This document shows, piece after piece, positions 7,683 to 16,894 of a stretch of 64,000 nt of DNA. The notes beneath the pieces are model-generated. The model worked only from the letters and a program-made list of their open reading frames with translations, searched no databases and had not been told where the DNA came from. The translations under genes and the position numbers were made by a program. The first letter of the stretch is position 1, and each line of letters begins with the position of its first letter. Location: the NCBI RefSeq assembly GCF_001625595.1, contig NZ_AUXT01000124.1, positions 1 through 64,000 on the forward strand, read 5' to 3'. The DNA is from Pseudoalteromonas luteoviolacea NCIMB 1942 (lineage in GTDB: Bacteria > Pseudomonadota > Gammaproteobacteria > Enterobacterales > Alteromonadaceae).

Positions 7683-10540
7683 GACAGGTCATTTCCTTCT
7701 TGTTCTTGGGCTTGTTTCTTTGCTTTTGCACGCTCAACCGCTGCTTTAATTGCCGCTTTTCTTTTGTTTTCAGGGCTGAGTTGCGCTGTTTCCGAGTCGG
7801 TCAGTGTATTCGCTTCTTTTGTATTGCCACTTAATACGGTTTGTTGCTCAGCTTCTTTAGCTGCTTTTTTCGCTTTAGCACGAGCTATGGCGTCAGCAAC
7901 AGCCGCTTTACGCGGATCTTCAGGTTCTACGTCAGCTTGTTCGGCTGGCTCGTCCGAATGCGATTGCGCTTCTTCTGCGGCCTTAGCTGCTTTTTTCGCT
8001 TTAGCACGGGCTATGGCAGCAGCAACCGCTGCTTTACGCGGATCTTCAGGTTCTACGTCAGCTTGTTCGGCTGGCTCGTCTGAATGCGATTGCGCTTCTT
8101 CTGCGGCCTTAGCGGCTTTTTTCGCTTTAGCACGGGCTATGGCAGCAGCAACCGCTGCTTTACGCGGATCTGCAGGCTCTGCGTCAGCTTGTTCGGCTGG
8201 CTCGTCTGAATGCGATTGCGCTTCTTCTGCGGTCTTAGCGGCTTTTTTCGCTTTAGCACGGGCTATGGCAGCAGCAACCGCTGCTTTACGCGGATCTTCA
8301 GGCTCTGCGTCAGTTTGTTCGACAGGTTCGCCTGAATGCGATTGCGCTTCTTCTGCGGTCTTAGCGGCTTTTTTAGCCTTAGCACGGGCTATGGCAGCAG
8401 CAACTGCTGCTTTACGTGGATCTTCAGGCTCTGCGTCAGTTTGTTCGGCAGGCTTGTCTGAATGTGGCTGCGCTTCTTCTTCGGCCTTAGCTGCTTTTTT
8501 CGCTTTAGCACGGGCTATGGCAGCAGCAACAGCTGCTTTACGCGGGTCGGCTGCATCACTGTCTTGTACAGCAGTTTCATCTGCTTGGTCGTTACCTTGT
8601 GCTATTTTCTTGGCTTTAGCGCGCGCAATGGCTGAGGCAACAGCAGCTTTTCGCGGATCCTTATCACTTGATGCAGCGGCTTCAGCATCAGAAACTTCAC
8701 TTTGGCCTGCTTTTTTGGCTTTGGCGCGGGCAATTGCGGCTGCAACAGCGGCTTTCTTTGAATCTTTTTGCTCTGGTACATTTGTTTCTTGTGCTGCTTT
8801 GGCTGCCTTCTTCGCTTTGGCACGTGCTATGGCTGCTGCGACGGCATCTTTTGGTGCGCTATCATCGCTCGACTGAGCCTTTTCTTCTTTGTACTTTCTA
8901 GCTTGCTCTTTACGCTTAGCGCGCTCTAATGCAACGGCACTGTTATCCGGCTCAAGCGTAGATGTATCATCGTCAGCTTTCTTCGCTTTTGCTCGCTCAA
9001 TCGCAGCCTGAACAGCGGACTGCTCTGGTCGTTTGCTTTTAACTCTTTCCAGTGCCTCTGAGACTTTAACTTTGTCTTTTGCAGGCGCTGTGCGCGCTGG
9101 TCGTTTGTGACGGTTTTGCCTGTCTTCTTGTTCACGCTCTAGACGCGCTTTACGTGCTTCGAAGCGTTCTTTCGCGCGCTCTGCTTTAACTTTCTCCAGC
9201 TTTTGTTCGCGTATCTCAGCTTTGGCGACACGATAGTATTGCACCAGTGGGATTTCACTTGGACAAACATAAGAGCACGCACCACATTCAATACAATCAA
9301 ATAGATTATATTCCTCTAGTTTTTCGTACTCTTGGCCTTTCGCAAACCACTGTAACTGCTGAGGTAGAAGTGTCTGTGGACAGGCGTCTGCACAGGCACT
9401 GCAGCGGATACAAGCCTGTTCTTGACCTGCAACTGCAAGTTCTTGATTATCTGGTGCTAAAATACAGTTGGTGGTTTTTATAACAGGGATCCTGACGGTC
9501 GGCAGAGTAAAGCCCATCATAGGCCCACCCATAATCACGCGCTGATCTTCAACCGGCGTAAACCCCTGACTGTGCAATAAGTGCTTAACCTCGGAACCCA
9601 ATAATGCCCAAACATTCTGCGGAGTATGGATGGTATTGCCTGTGACAGTTACAACACGCTCTATCAGCGGCTTGCCTTTATACACCGCTTCGCTGACCGC
9701 ATATAAGGTTCCAACATTTTGAACCAGTACGCCTACATCTGCCGGGATACCACCGCTTGGTACTTCCTTTGATGTAAGTACTTTAATCAGTTGTTTCTCG
9801 CCCCCTGAAGGGTACTTAGTTGGAATCGCGCGGATCAGTATTTTATCGTTGTGATTTGCAGCGGTTCGCATTGCCTCTATAGCTTGTGGTTTATTGTCTT
9901 CAATGCCTACCAGCGTGTATTGCGGAGATAAAATAGACATCATAACTTCTATACCAGAGATGATCTCTTTTGCGTGCTCGCGCATCAACATATCGTCAGC
10001 GGTAATGTAAGGCTCACATTCCACTCCATTGACGACTAAATACTCGATCTGTTTTGCGCTATCCGCTTTTACGTATGTTGGAAAGCCCGCTCCACCCATT
10101 CCTGCGATACCAGCGTGGTGCAGAATATCAATAAGCGCTTTGCTGTCTAAGCCTTCAATAGATTCTCGAGAAGTAAGTGGACACCAAGTTTCTTCGCCGT
10201 CAGGCGTTAGAATTATGCTCAGCTCAGGCATCGCCGAGGGGTGGGCTGATGGCATTGGTTTGATGTCTGCAATTGTGCCTGAAGTTGGCGCATGTATCGG
10301 CAGAGACCAGTTAGTACCTGGGCGCGTCAGTACTTGTCCTTTTAATACATGTTCGCCTTTATTTACCAGCAACTGCCCATTGGCACCAATGTGTTGCTTT
10401 AGAGGGAGCACCAAGTACTCAGGTAACGGTAAGTTGCCAATGCCAATTTGATTTGAAACGAACTTTTGCTCAGGAGGGTGGATCCCACCAGGAAATTGCC
10501 ACAGTTTTCCGCTTTCTATTTGTTCAAGTAATGTTTCCAC
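7679..10540 (-). CDS. rsxC: Rsx/Rnf complex subunit C with expanded Ala/Lys repeat tail
   Basis: This is a 953-residue protein. Residues 1-450 are the conserved core: an NADH-dehydrogenase 51-kDa-like fold that binds NADH/FMN (GMGGAGFPTYVK near residue 145, KYPSGGEKQLI near 243) and two [4Fe-4S] sites, CIRCSACADACP (about 380) and CIECGACSYVCP (about 415). From about 450 onwards it is a charged, low-complexity tail dominated by copies of RKAAVAAAIARAKAKKAA followed by an acidic linker. The tail is about half the protein. E. coli RsxC has a shorter version of such a tail. It overlaps rsxD by 4 bp and starts 9 bp after rsxB. Confidence 0.95.
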   Translation of the reverse strand: METLLEQIESGKLWQFPGGIHPPEQKFVSNQIGIGNLPLPEYLVLPLKQHIGANGQLLVNKGEHVLKGQVLTRPGTNWSLPIHAPTSGTIADIKPMPSAHPSAMPELSIILTPDGEETWCPLTSRESIEGLDSKALIDILHHAGIAGMGGAGFPTYVKADSAKQIEYLVVNGVECEPYITADDMLMREHAKEIISGIEVMMSILSPQYTLVGIEDNKPQAIEAMRTAANHNDKILIRAIPTKYPSGGEKQLIKVLTSKEVPSGGIPADVGVLVQNVGTLYAVSEAVYKGKPLIERVVTVTGNTIHTPQNVWALLGSEVKHLLHSQGFTPVEDQRVIMGGPMMGFTLPTVRIPVIKTTNCILAPDNQELAVAGQEQACIRCSACADACPQTLLPQQLQWFAKGQEYEKLEEYNLFDCIECGACSYVCPSEIPLVQYYRVAKAEIREQKLEKVKAERAKERFEARKARLEREQEDRQNRHKRPARTAPAKDKVKVSEALERVKSKRPEQSAVQAAIERAKAKKADDDTSTLEPDNSAVALERAKRKEQARKYKEEKAQSSDDSAPKDAVAAAIARAKAKKAAKAAQETNVPEQKDSKKAAVAAAIARAKAKKAGQSEVSDAEAAASSDKDPRKAAVASAIARAKAKKIAQGNDQADETAVQDSDAADPRKAAVAAAIARAKAKKAAKAEEEAQPHSDKPAEQTDAEPEDPRKAAVAAAIARAKAKKAAKTAEEAQSHSGEPVEQTDAEPEDPRKAAVAAAIARAKAKKAAKTAEEAQSHSDEPAEQADAEPADPRKAAVAAAIARAKAKKAAKAAEEAQSHSDEPAEQADVEPEDPRKAAVAAAIARAKAKKAAKAAEEAQSHSDEPAEQADVEPEDPRKAAVADAIARAKAKKAAKEAEQQTVLSGNTKEANTLTDSETAQLSPENKRKAAIKAAVERAKAKKQAQEQEGNDLS
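7850..8870 (-). repeat. In-frame tandem repeats in rsxC
   Basis: Ten copies of a basic-alanine motif (consensus RKAAVAAAIARAKAKK) were counted by eye in the tail of RsxC. The five or six central copies form near-perfect 126-bp (42-codon) tandem units: the CGCGGATCTT junction recurs at 7911 and 8037, 126 bp apart. Outer copies are more diverged, including the linker lengths. The near identity of the central units suggests recent expansion by slippage or recombination. Confidence 0.92.
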
Positions 10541-10549
10541 TTAAACCTC

Positions 10550-11104
10550 TCAGTCAAGTTGTTTCACTGGAATAGCATTAATTTGCCATTTCCAAGATTG
10601 TTTTGTTTCGGCGACTGGGATCATATCTATACAGTCTACAGGGCAGGGCTCAACACATAGGTCACACCCCGTGCATTCATCAGCAATAACGGTATGCATT
10701 TGACGTGTTGCACCAACGATGGCGTCGACAGGGCAGGCTTGAATGCATTTTGTACAGCCGATACATTCGTCTTCACGAATATACGCAACTTTTTTTACCG
10801 GTTCGGCTTCTTCACCACCCGCTAGAGGTTTTGCTTCGACTCCCATTAAATCGGCGAGTTTTTTAACTGTGGCTTCACCACCAGGTGGGCACTTATTGAC
10901 TTCATCGCCATTGGCGATTGCTTCCGCATAGGGGCGGCAGCCTGGGTAGCCACACTGGCCACATTGGGTTTGTGGCAAAACGGCGTCAAGTTGTTCAACA
11001 ATAGGGTTACTCTCTACCCGATATTTAATCGCGGCATAGCCTAAAATTAACCCGAAAACGAGTGCTAGCGCACCTATCGCTACAAGAGCATAAATAAGCG
11101 TCAT
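10550..11104 (-). CDS. rsxB: Rsx/Rnf complex subunit B (iron-sulfur protein)
   Basis: This is a 184-residue protein with an N-terminal membrane helix, a four-Cys cluster segment ([16 protein letters not shown], about residues 47-62) and two ferredoxin-type [4Fe-4S] motifs ([12 protein letters not shown] and [12 protein letters not shown]) in the C-terminal third. It passes electrons between RsxC and the membrane subunits. It lies one base downstream of rsxA. Confidence 0.97.
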   Translation of the reverse strand: MTLIYALVAIGALALVFGLILGYAAIKYRVESNPIVEQLDAVLPQTQCGQCGYPGCRPYAEAIANGDEVNKCPPGGEATVKKLADLMGVEAKPLAGGEEAEPVKKVAYIREDECIGCTKCIQACPVDAIVGATRQMHTVIADECTGCDLCVEPCPVDCIDMIPVAETKQSWKWQINAIPVKQLD

Positions 11105-11105
11105 G

Positions 11106-11687
11106 TTAAATCTTCACCAATCCAGAAAAGCCCATAAATGCAAGTGACATGAGACCTGCTGTGATCATTGCTATTGAAGCTCCTTTGAAAGGCACTGGCA
11201 CGTCGGCAACTGCAAGCCTTTCTCTTAAGGCCGCAAAAAGAACTAAAACAAGTGAAAAGCCAACAGCAGCACCGAAGCCATACACAGCAGAGCTGATAAA
11301 GGTGTGCTCTTTAGTGATGTTGAGAAGTGCAACACCTAGTACCGCACAGTTAGTTGTAATCAATGGTAAAAAGATACCAAGTAAACGATAAAGAGTTGGG
11401 CTAGTTTTTCTGACCACCATCTCTGTAAACTGCACAACTACTGCAATTACCAGAATAAAACTCATGGTACGTAAAAAGGTGAGTTCTAGCGGTATTAGAA
11501 TATATTGATTGACCAAGTAACTGGTTACTGAAGCCAAAGTTAGTACAAAGGTGGTGGCTAAAGACATGCCTATAGCGGTTTCTAGCTTTCCTGAAACGCC
11601 CATAAATGGGCACAGACCCAAAAACTGTACTAATACAAAGTTGTTTACCAGCACCGTGCCGATAAGCAACAACATATACTCTGTCAT
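11106..11687 (-). CDS. rsxA: Rsx/Rnf complex subunit A
   Basis: This is a 193-residue, six-helix membrane protein of the expected size, homologous to RsxE. The family segment [18 protein letters not shown] is near the N-terminus and [14 protein letters not shown] is in the middle. It is the first gene of rsxABCDGE-nth; the promoter should lie in 11688-11820, downstream of the terminator of the upstream gene. Confidence 0.97.
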   Translation of the reverse strand: MTEYMLLLIGTVLVNNFVLVQFLGLCPFMGVSGKLETAIGMSLATTFVLTLASVTSYLVNQYILIPLELTFLRTMSFILVIAVVVQFTEMVVRKTSPTLYRLLGIFLPLITTNCAVLGVALLNITKEHTFISSAVYGFGAAVGFSLVLVLFAALRERLAVADVPVPFKGASIAMITAGLMSLAFMGFSGLVKI

Positions 11688-11822
11688 TTATGCCCCTTAA
11701 CTCGCAATCATCGTTTCTCAACGTGTTATAAGACTAGAAATTCTAACAATTTTCATCGTCGAGATCACAACATTTAGTACACTTTATTTGGGGTGATAGA
11801 GGATTTTGGTAGGGAATGTTGA

Positions 11823-11851
11823 CAAAAAATGGAGAGAGTATGACTCTCTCC
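11823..11851 (-). terminator. Terminator after the CsrD-like gene
   Basis: A perfect 9-bp stem (GGAGAGAGT / ACTCTCTCC) with a 3-nt loop is followed on the minus strand by ATTTTTT. It lies 13 bp after the stop of the 647-residue gene and separates it from rsxA. Confidence 0.93.
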
Positions 11852-11863
11852 AACTTGGTAAGT

Positions 11864-13807
11864 TTAAATCTCTTTTGGTTTCTCGATGTAATAGCCTTGT
11901 ACACCATCGAGACAAAGCGTTTCAACAATGTGTTTTTCTTCTTGGCTTTCAACGCCTTCAGCAAAAACACTAACGCCAATGCGGTGTGCCAAATCAACCA
12001 TAAGGCGCATAAAATACTGGTTGTTTTTGTCTTCTTCTAAACCGCGGGTGTAGCTGGCATCCATTTTGATAAAGTCTGGTTTTAAATCTCTGAAAAATTT
12101 AAATGAGGTGAGACCTACACCAAATCGCTCTACGGTTATGCGGGCTCCGACTCTATGTACCATATCAATAAAGCGCTTACTGGCTTTAATATTTTGTTGT
12201 AAACCAAACTCGCTCACTTCAAAGATAAGCTTTGACGCCAAGTTACCATCTTTAAGTAAGCGTCTCTCTAGCCAAATAACAAATTGGTCGCTATGGGCGC
12301 TAGAAGCCGTGACATTAATACCAAAAAACTTTTCATTAAAGTTGCGCGTCTTGATTAACTCTAAAGAACTATCAATGATTAACTGGTCAATCTCAATGGC
12401 CATTTCTAACTTTTCTGCCATGGCCAAAAACGAGGCGGTTGGCAGCATTTGATTATCTTCAGTTTTAAATCGAGACTGGATTTCTGCGTATGCTTTAACA
12501 TTCTTGCCTATCGGCATGATGTTTTGCATCATGAGATTCACGCGTCGGCTATCGATCACTTCCCTGATAACTCTGCGCCAGTTCTGATTACCAAAACCAG
12601 CACCAACGTTATTAACAATATCGCTCTCTCGCTGCAAATGCCAAGCATTGGCTTGTTTGCTCTGTGCCATGCTCATTGCATTGTCTACGACTGAAAGCAG
12701 CTCGCCGAGAGGTTTACCAGATTCATAGGAGACGATCCCCGCATTGGCAACTGAAGCAAGTTCTTGATTTTGTTGGTATTGAGTGAATCTGGCTTGTAAT
12801 GTTTCACCAAATTGTTCAGCTTCTTTTGAAGGCACATTAGGTAAAATTACTGCAAAGTCTGAACTATTAAGCCTAAATACTTGACTGCCGGTGTAGGTGC
12901 CACTGACATGTTTCACAATGTCTGAAACTGCGCGTATATATTCATCACCTTTTTGGTAGCCTCGAGTTTGGTTAATCATTTGTAGCTCACTACAGCGGAT
13001 CATCGCTAAGGTACCAAAACTTTTGTTGTTTGATTGCTCGATTTGATGTTCGTAATATTCAACGAACATATTGCGATTACCAAGGCCTGTAACAACGTCT
13101 TTATAAGCTTCTTGTTTTATTGAATGTGCGGCGGATTTTATATCTTCTTGTTTGCTCTTCAAAAAGTGCGCCAAACGGTTAAAAGAAGGCGCAAGATCTG
13201 CCCCCAATTCTGTCACTTTACCTGTATTAAAGTCTTCTTCAATACTTTCGGTTACTTGATTCTGAGTGATATAGACATCAACGGCATTTGCGACGGTCAT
13301 ACTAACGTTGCGGTTTAGTTTTTTGTAGATTGCTTGCATGTAAAAAATAGGGATAAATGCAACCAACGCTGAAATGAGCAACATCAATAGCAATGATTGT
13401 TGTAGAAGAGAAGCTTGGCTTTGGGCGTTAATTACAAACTCAATTTTGATGTCTTTCGTTTTATTTACCGCAAATTGAGGTCGAATAGAATTAAAAGAGT
13501 TTGAAATAAGATCTGCTAAAAAGGGCAGTTGTGTTGGTTTGCCAAGTTGTAAAATCGTTTGCCCAGCAAAATCACGTACTATAAATGTAGAAAAAACATC
13601 GCCATTACTCAGAGATAATCGAATATGTTCAGGTGTCATATCCGTCATGGTTTTTTCTTGGATATAGTTGCTAACCATTTTCTGGGCACTCATTTGTGCT
13701 TTGCTTACGGCACTGTCAAAACTTGACGCGACAAAAAAGCTGCCAACCGCAGAGAAGAGTAACCAAGAAATAAATTGTAAAAATATGAGTTTTTTAAAGC
13801 CTGCCAT
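11864..13807 (-). CDS. Membrane protein with degenerate GGDEF and EAL domains (CsrD-like)
   Basis: This is a 647-residue protein, essentially the length of E. coli CsrD (646). Two membrane helices (about residues 7-27 and 135-155) flank a periplasmic domain. A HAMP-like/coil segment follows, then a GGDEF-type domain whose signature reads RLNSSDF where an active enzyme has GGDEF, then an EAL-type domain reading AYAEIQSRF in place of EAL. Both catalytic motifs are lost, so it is unlikely to make or cleave cyclic-di-GMP. E. coli CsrD carries HRSDF and ELM at these places and promotes RNase E decay of CsrB/C. LapD-type c-di-GMP receptors are the main alternative. The window also holds a candidate csrB and an RraB-like gene, which favours the CsrD reading. 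Confidence 0.72.
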   Translation of the reverse strand: MAGFKKLIFLQFISWLLFSAVGSFFVASSFDSAVSKAQMSAQKMVSNYIQEKTMTDMTPEHIRLSLSNGDVFSTFIVRDFAGQTILQLGKPTQLPFLADLISNSFNSIRPQFAVNKTKDIKIEFVINAQSQASLLQQSLLLMLLISALVAFIPIFYMQAIYKKLNRNVSMTVANAVDVYITQNQVTESIEEDFNTGKVTELGADLAPSFNRLAHFLKSKQEDIKSAAHSIKQEAYKDVVTGLGNRNMFVEYYEHQIEQSNNKSFGTLAMIRCSELQMINQTRGYQKGDEYIRAVSDIVKHVSGTYTGSQVFRLNSSDFAVILPNVPSKEAEQFGETLQARFTQYQQNQELASVANAGIVSYESGKPLGELLSVVDNAMSMAQSKQANAWHLQRESDIVNNVGAGFGNQNWRRVIREVIDSRRVNLMMQNIMPIGKNVKAYAEIQSRFKTEDNQMLPTASFLAMAEKLEMAIEIDQLIIDSSLELIKTRNFNEKFFGINVTASSAHSDQFVIWLERRLLKDGNLASKLIFEVSEFGLQQNIKASKRFIDMVHRVGARITVERFGVGLTSFKFFRDLKPDFIKMDASYTRGLEEDKNNQYFMRLMVDLAHRIGVSVFAEGVESQEEKHIVETLCLDGVQGYYIEKPKEI

Positions 13808-14050
13808 TATTAATCTTCTACCTGAAAATGGGAGAATTGCCTTCTAGCAATATATAAGTGCTAAGTTATATGAAGTATTACAGCCACTAAATTTTAAAGT
13901 ACCTAATTTGGGTTCACAGGGGAAAGTAAAACGCTATAATTTTCCTATTGAAGTGCCAAAACGGCTTCTAACATTATAGTGATGAATCACCGATAAAGGT
14001 GCTTGTAGAGTAGAGCATTGATGGAAAAAAGTCTAATACATTCTGGGAAT

Positions 14051-14127
14051 TGGCTCCCCCTCCCCGACTCGAACGGGGGACCTGCGGATTAACAGTCCGT
14101 CGCTCTAACCAACTGAGCTAAGGGGGA
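14051..14127 (-). tRNA. tRNA-Asn (GTT), copy 4 of the array
   Basis: A 77-nt gene with encoded CCA. The acceptor stem is TCCCCCT/AGGGGGA with discriminator G, the anticodon loop is CTGTTAA (anticodon GTT), and the T arm is intact. It is the promoter-distal member of four identical genes. Confidence 0.97.
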
Positions 14128-14150
14128 ACAATATAGAGGTAATGTGTGTT

Positions 14151-14227
14151 TGGCTCCCCCTCCCCGACTCGAACGGGGGACCTGCGGATTAACAGTCCGT
14201 CGCTCTAACCAACTGAGCTAAGGGGGA
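14151..14227 (-). tRNA. tRNA-Asn (GTT), copy 3 of the array
   Basis: A 77-nt gene identical to the other three copies, with encoded CCA and GTT anticodon. It is separated from its neighbours by spacers of about 20 bp. Confidence 0.97.
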
Positions 14228-14245
14228 ACAACACATATAACGATT

Positions 14246-14322
14246 TGGCTCCCCCTCCCCGACTCGAACGGGGGACCTGCGGATTAACAGTCCGTCGCTC
14301 TAACCAACTGAGCTAAGGGGGA
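14246..14322 (-). tRNA. tRNA-Asn (GTT), copy 2 of the array
   Basis: A 77-nt gene identical to the other three copies, with encoded CCA and GTT anticodon. The short spacers imply one polycistronic precursor. Confidence 0.97.
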
Positions 14323-14344
14323 ATCGTTATTACGTTCAGAAATT

Positions 14345-14421
14345 TGGCTCCCCCTCCCCGACTCGAACGGGGGACCTGCGGATTAACAGTCCGTCGCTCT
14401 AACCAACTGAGCTAAGGGGGA
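14345..14421 (-). tRNA. tRNA-Asn (GTT), copy 1 of the array (promoter-proximal)
   Basis: A 77-nt gene identical to the other three copies, with encoded CCA and GTT anticodon. It is the first gene after the sigma-70 promoter at 14445-14473. Confidence 0.97.
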
Positions 14422-14444
14422 AGCATATCTCTCAACGGGGCGAA

Positions 14445-14473
14445 ATATTAATGACGACATGGCAAAGTGTCAA
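14445..14473 (-). promoter_or_regulatory. Sigma-70 promoter of the tRNA-Asn array
   Basis: On the minus strand, TTGACA (14473-14468) and TAATAT (14450-14445) are separated by exactly 17 bp. They are followed by a GC-rich discriminator (TTCGCCCCG), as expected for a stringently controlled stable-RNA promoter. Confidence 0.88.
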
Positions 14474-15514
14474 CAATAAAAATCACTAGAGTGCAAAAAA
14501 ACTGTTTGTTAGCTGGATAAATCGACAATTCAGCCCTTTTTTAATCAGCTTTCTGTAAAAAAGGTAGCTAAGTGAGCTGTTGTATTCATTTATTGATAGT
14601 TTTTTGTCAGGATCTAGCACTTGATTAAAGGACCTTTGACGCTTTTATCAGGGAACATTAATAAGCAGTACAGGGCGTACTAATTTAGATATTGGTCATT
14701 TTTTGCCGTTTGTGCGTTAAAAACATTCGAAAGGGCTGTTTTTTGCACTTTCTTTAAGATCGGTATTTTGGGCGATTCTGATCACCAATCAGATCCTGAT
14801 ATATTGGTTCCTAGCAATGGAAATGACAAAATAATGGTAAATATTTTACTCAAATTTTAAAGATTTATTGCATACTTTGACTAGTTAATAATATAAAATC
14901 TTTAATAAACAGTGTTTTATATTTTTGTTTCCATAATGGATTAAGTTGCATAATGGTGAATATAGTCTAGCGAAGCAACAAAATAAGACGCTTTTTATTT
15001 AGATCTGTGATGTAAAATAAATAGATCATTTTACGCTTTTTTCGCAGCCGTTAAGATCCTCGCCTAGGCCTTTATTTTAAAAGGCTCTACAAACTTATCC
15101 ACGGAATCTGTGGATAACATTGTTTATTAATCTTTAAGAACTCTTCTAAAGCTAAGTAAACCGTGGCATTGGAGAGAAGCAATAGTTTTTTAAATTTTTT
15201 TAAATTTATTAATAAACAATGGTTTATGTGTTTTGTGTTGAATTGAAGTGTGTTGTGTATATTTTGACAGGAATATTTCAATATCGTTTGCTTGGTGTGC
15301 AAAAAGTGAGCCGCAGTTGCACTAGATTTGAAATAAATTTGACATTTTTTGTACAGAACGTGGTTTGTAGGAAAATAGGTTAAAAAAATCAATTTTTGCT
15401 TTGAAAAACGTTTTTCACAGCTATTTTCTAATCACAACTGTATCAAAGAATAGCATAGCATCATCCTGTGTGATGATTTAGAATGGTTGGCTGTCAAAAG
15501 AGGTATAAAGTTAT
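14474..15514. other. AT-rich gene-free region with DnaA-box-like sites
   Basis: This is about 1 kb without a supportable gene. TTATCCACG (15094-15102) and, on the other strand, a perfect DnaA box TTATCCACA (15109-15117) form a close inverted pair. Looser matches to TTWTNCACA lie at 15296-15304 (minus) and 15411-15419 (plus). Upstream are GATC sites and AT-rich stretches (15000-15060), an inverted repeat GTAAAAT...ATTTTAC (about 15011-15034) and a small hairpin GCCTTT...AAAGGC (about 15067-15085). The neighbours (tRNA-Asn, MATE, uvrB) are not those of a typical gammaproteobacterial oriC. A datA/DARS-like DnaA-binding locus is possible but unproven. Confidence 0.45.
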
Positions 15515-16894
15515 ATGTCCGCAGTGCGCCAATCCAACTCCAGCAGTGATATTTTAAGCGGTTCAATTCCCGCAACTTTAAAGCGAATGACGGTTCCGAT
15601 GATTTTCGGCATGATTACGTTGATGAGCTTCAATTTGGTTGATACATTTTTTATCAGCCTATTAGGTACTAAGCCATTAGCAGCTGTGAGTTTTACGTTT
15701 CCTGTGACATTTACCATTATTAGCCTCGCGATTGGGTTAGGCATTGGAACTTCAGCTGTTATTGCAAAGGCATTAGGCAGTAAAAACCTCGAAGAAGCCA
15801 AATTTGATGCTTTTATATCTTTATTACTTGCCGCCTGCTTGGTCGCTATCCTGGCTGTTATTGGTTACTTTTTAACTGACCCAATCTTTACCTTATTGGG
15901 AGCAGACGAGACAACGCTACCTTATATACATGACTATATGAATGTGTGGTTTTTGGGTTCCATATTTCTTATTACGCCAATGATTGGTAATTCAGTACTA
16001 AGAGCCTCTGGTGACACTAAGACGCCCAGTATGATTATGGGGCTTGGTGGACTCATCAATGCTGTATTAGATCCTTTGTTGATATTTGGCTATGGACCAT
16101 TTCCTGAGCTAGGTGTTCAAGGCGCTGCTGTTGCATCTGTTTTAGCATGGTCGGTATGTGTGGTAGTAATTATTTACTTACTAACTATTAAAAAGCGTTT
16201 ATTAAGCTGCTCAAGCGGTAATCAAAGTGTTTGGGGAGCGGTTTCTAAGATCATGAAAATTGGCTTACCAGCTGCGGGTGCAAATATGTTGACACCCATA
16301 GCGATGGCTGTGATGACTGCCATTGTGGCGACTTATGGTGCTGAAGCTGTTGCTGCATTTGGTGTTGGCAGCCGTATTGAATCAATCGCATGTCTAGTTA
16401 TTCTTGCGCTTTCGATGACATTGCCTCCGTTTGTGAGTCAAAACTATGGTGCAGGAAACTATGACAGGGTAAAAGAAGCATATCGCACCACACTTAAGTT
16501 TGTCATGGCTTGGCAGTTTGCTACTTATTTATTACTAATCTTAGCAGCGCCGTGGGTGAGCCAAGCATTTGGTAACGAGCCTGAAGTTATCGCGATCATT
16601 AAACTATTCATATATACGTTGCCGCTGAGTTATGGTCTGCAAGGGGTTATTATTTTAACTAACTCTTCATTTAACGCGTTACACAAGCCGATGAATGCGT
16701 TAATCCTGAGTGTGGTGCGATTGTTTGTATTTTATATCCCTTGTGCTTATGCCGGTTCGCATATAGCTGGGTTAACAGGGTTATTTATCGGTGCCGCAGT
16801 GGGTAATTTGTTTACAGCAATATCTTCATATATGTGGTTTAGTAAAACATTGACGCGTATGCAACAAAGAGACATCGAGGTAAAGGTTTCATGA
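15515..16894 (+). CDS. MATE-family multidrug efflux transporter
   Basis: This is a 459-residue, 12-helix MATE antiporter. The first half contains [15 protein letters not shown] and the second [21 protein letters not shown], the duplicated signatures of the family. It resembles Na+-driven VmrA/NorM-like pumps, which export cationic drugs; the substrate cannot be read from sequence. AAAGAGGT precedes the ATG. The last 4 bp overlap uvrB (ATGA), so the two are cotranscribed and probably translationally coupled. Confidence 0.93.
   Translation: MSAVRQSNSSSDILSGSIPATLKRMTVPMIFGMITLMSFNLVDTFFISLLGTKPLAAVSFTFPVTFTIISLAIGLGIGTSAVIAKALGSKNLEEAKFDAFISLLLAACLVAILAVIGYFLTDPIFTLLGADETTLPYIHDYMNVWFLGSIFLITPMIGNSVLRASGDTKTPSMIMGLGGLINAVLDPLLIFGYGPFPELGVQGAAVASVLAWSVCVVVIIYLLTIKKRLLSCSSGNQSVWGAVSKIMKIGLPAAGANMLTPIAMAVMTAIVATYGAEAVAAFGVGSRIESIACLVILALSMTLPPFVSQNYGAGNYDRVKEAYRTTLKFVMAWQFATYLLLILAAPWVSQAFGNEPEVIAIIKLFIYTLPLSYGLQGVIILTNSSFNALHKPMNALILSVVRLFVFYIPCAYAGSHIAGLTGLFIGAAVGNLFTAISSYMWFSKTLTRMQQRDIEVKVS

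Noticed and set aside
7764..8876. 370-codon plus-strand ORF antisense to rsxC
   Set aside because: It mirrors the RsxC repeat tail (Ala/Lys codons give Ala/Ser/Phe/Leu on the other strand) and has no signals of its own.
15000..15120. Chromosomal replication origin (oriC)
   Set aside because: DnaA boxes and AT-rich DNA are present, but the usual neighbours (mnmG, dnaA, rpmH, parAB) are absent. Kept only as a possible DnaA-titration site.
15087..15392. 101-codon minus-strand ORF in the DnaA-box region
   Set aside because: Overlaps the inverted DnaA-box pair, low-complexity AT-rich composition, no ribosome site or known relative.
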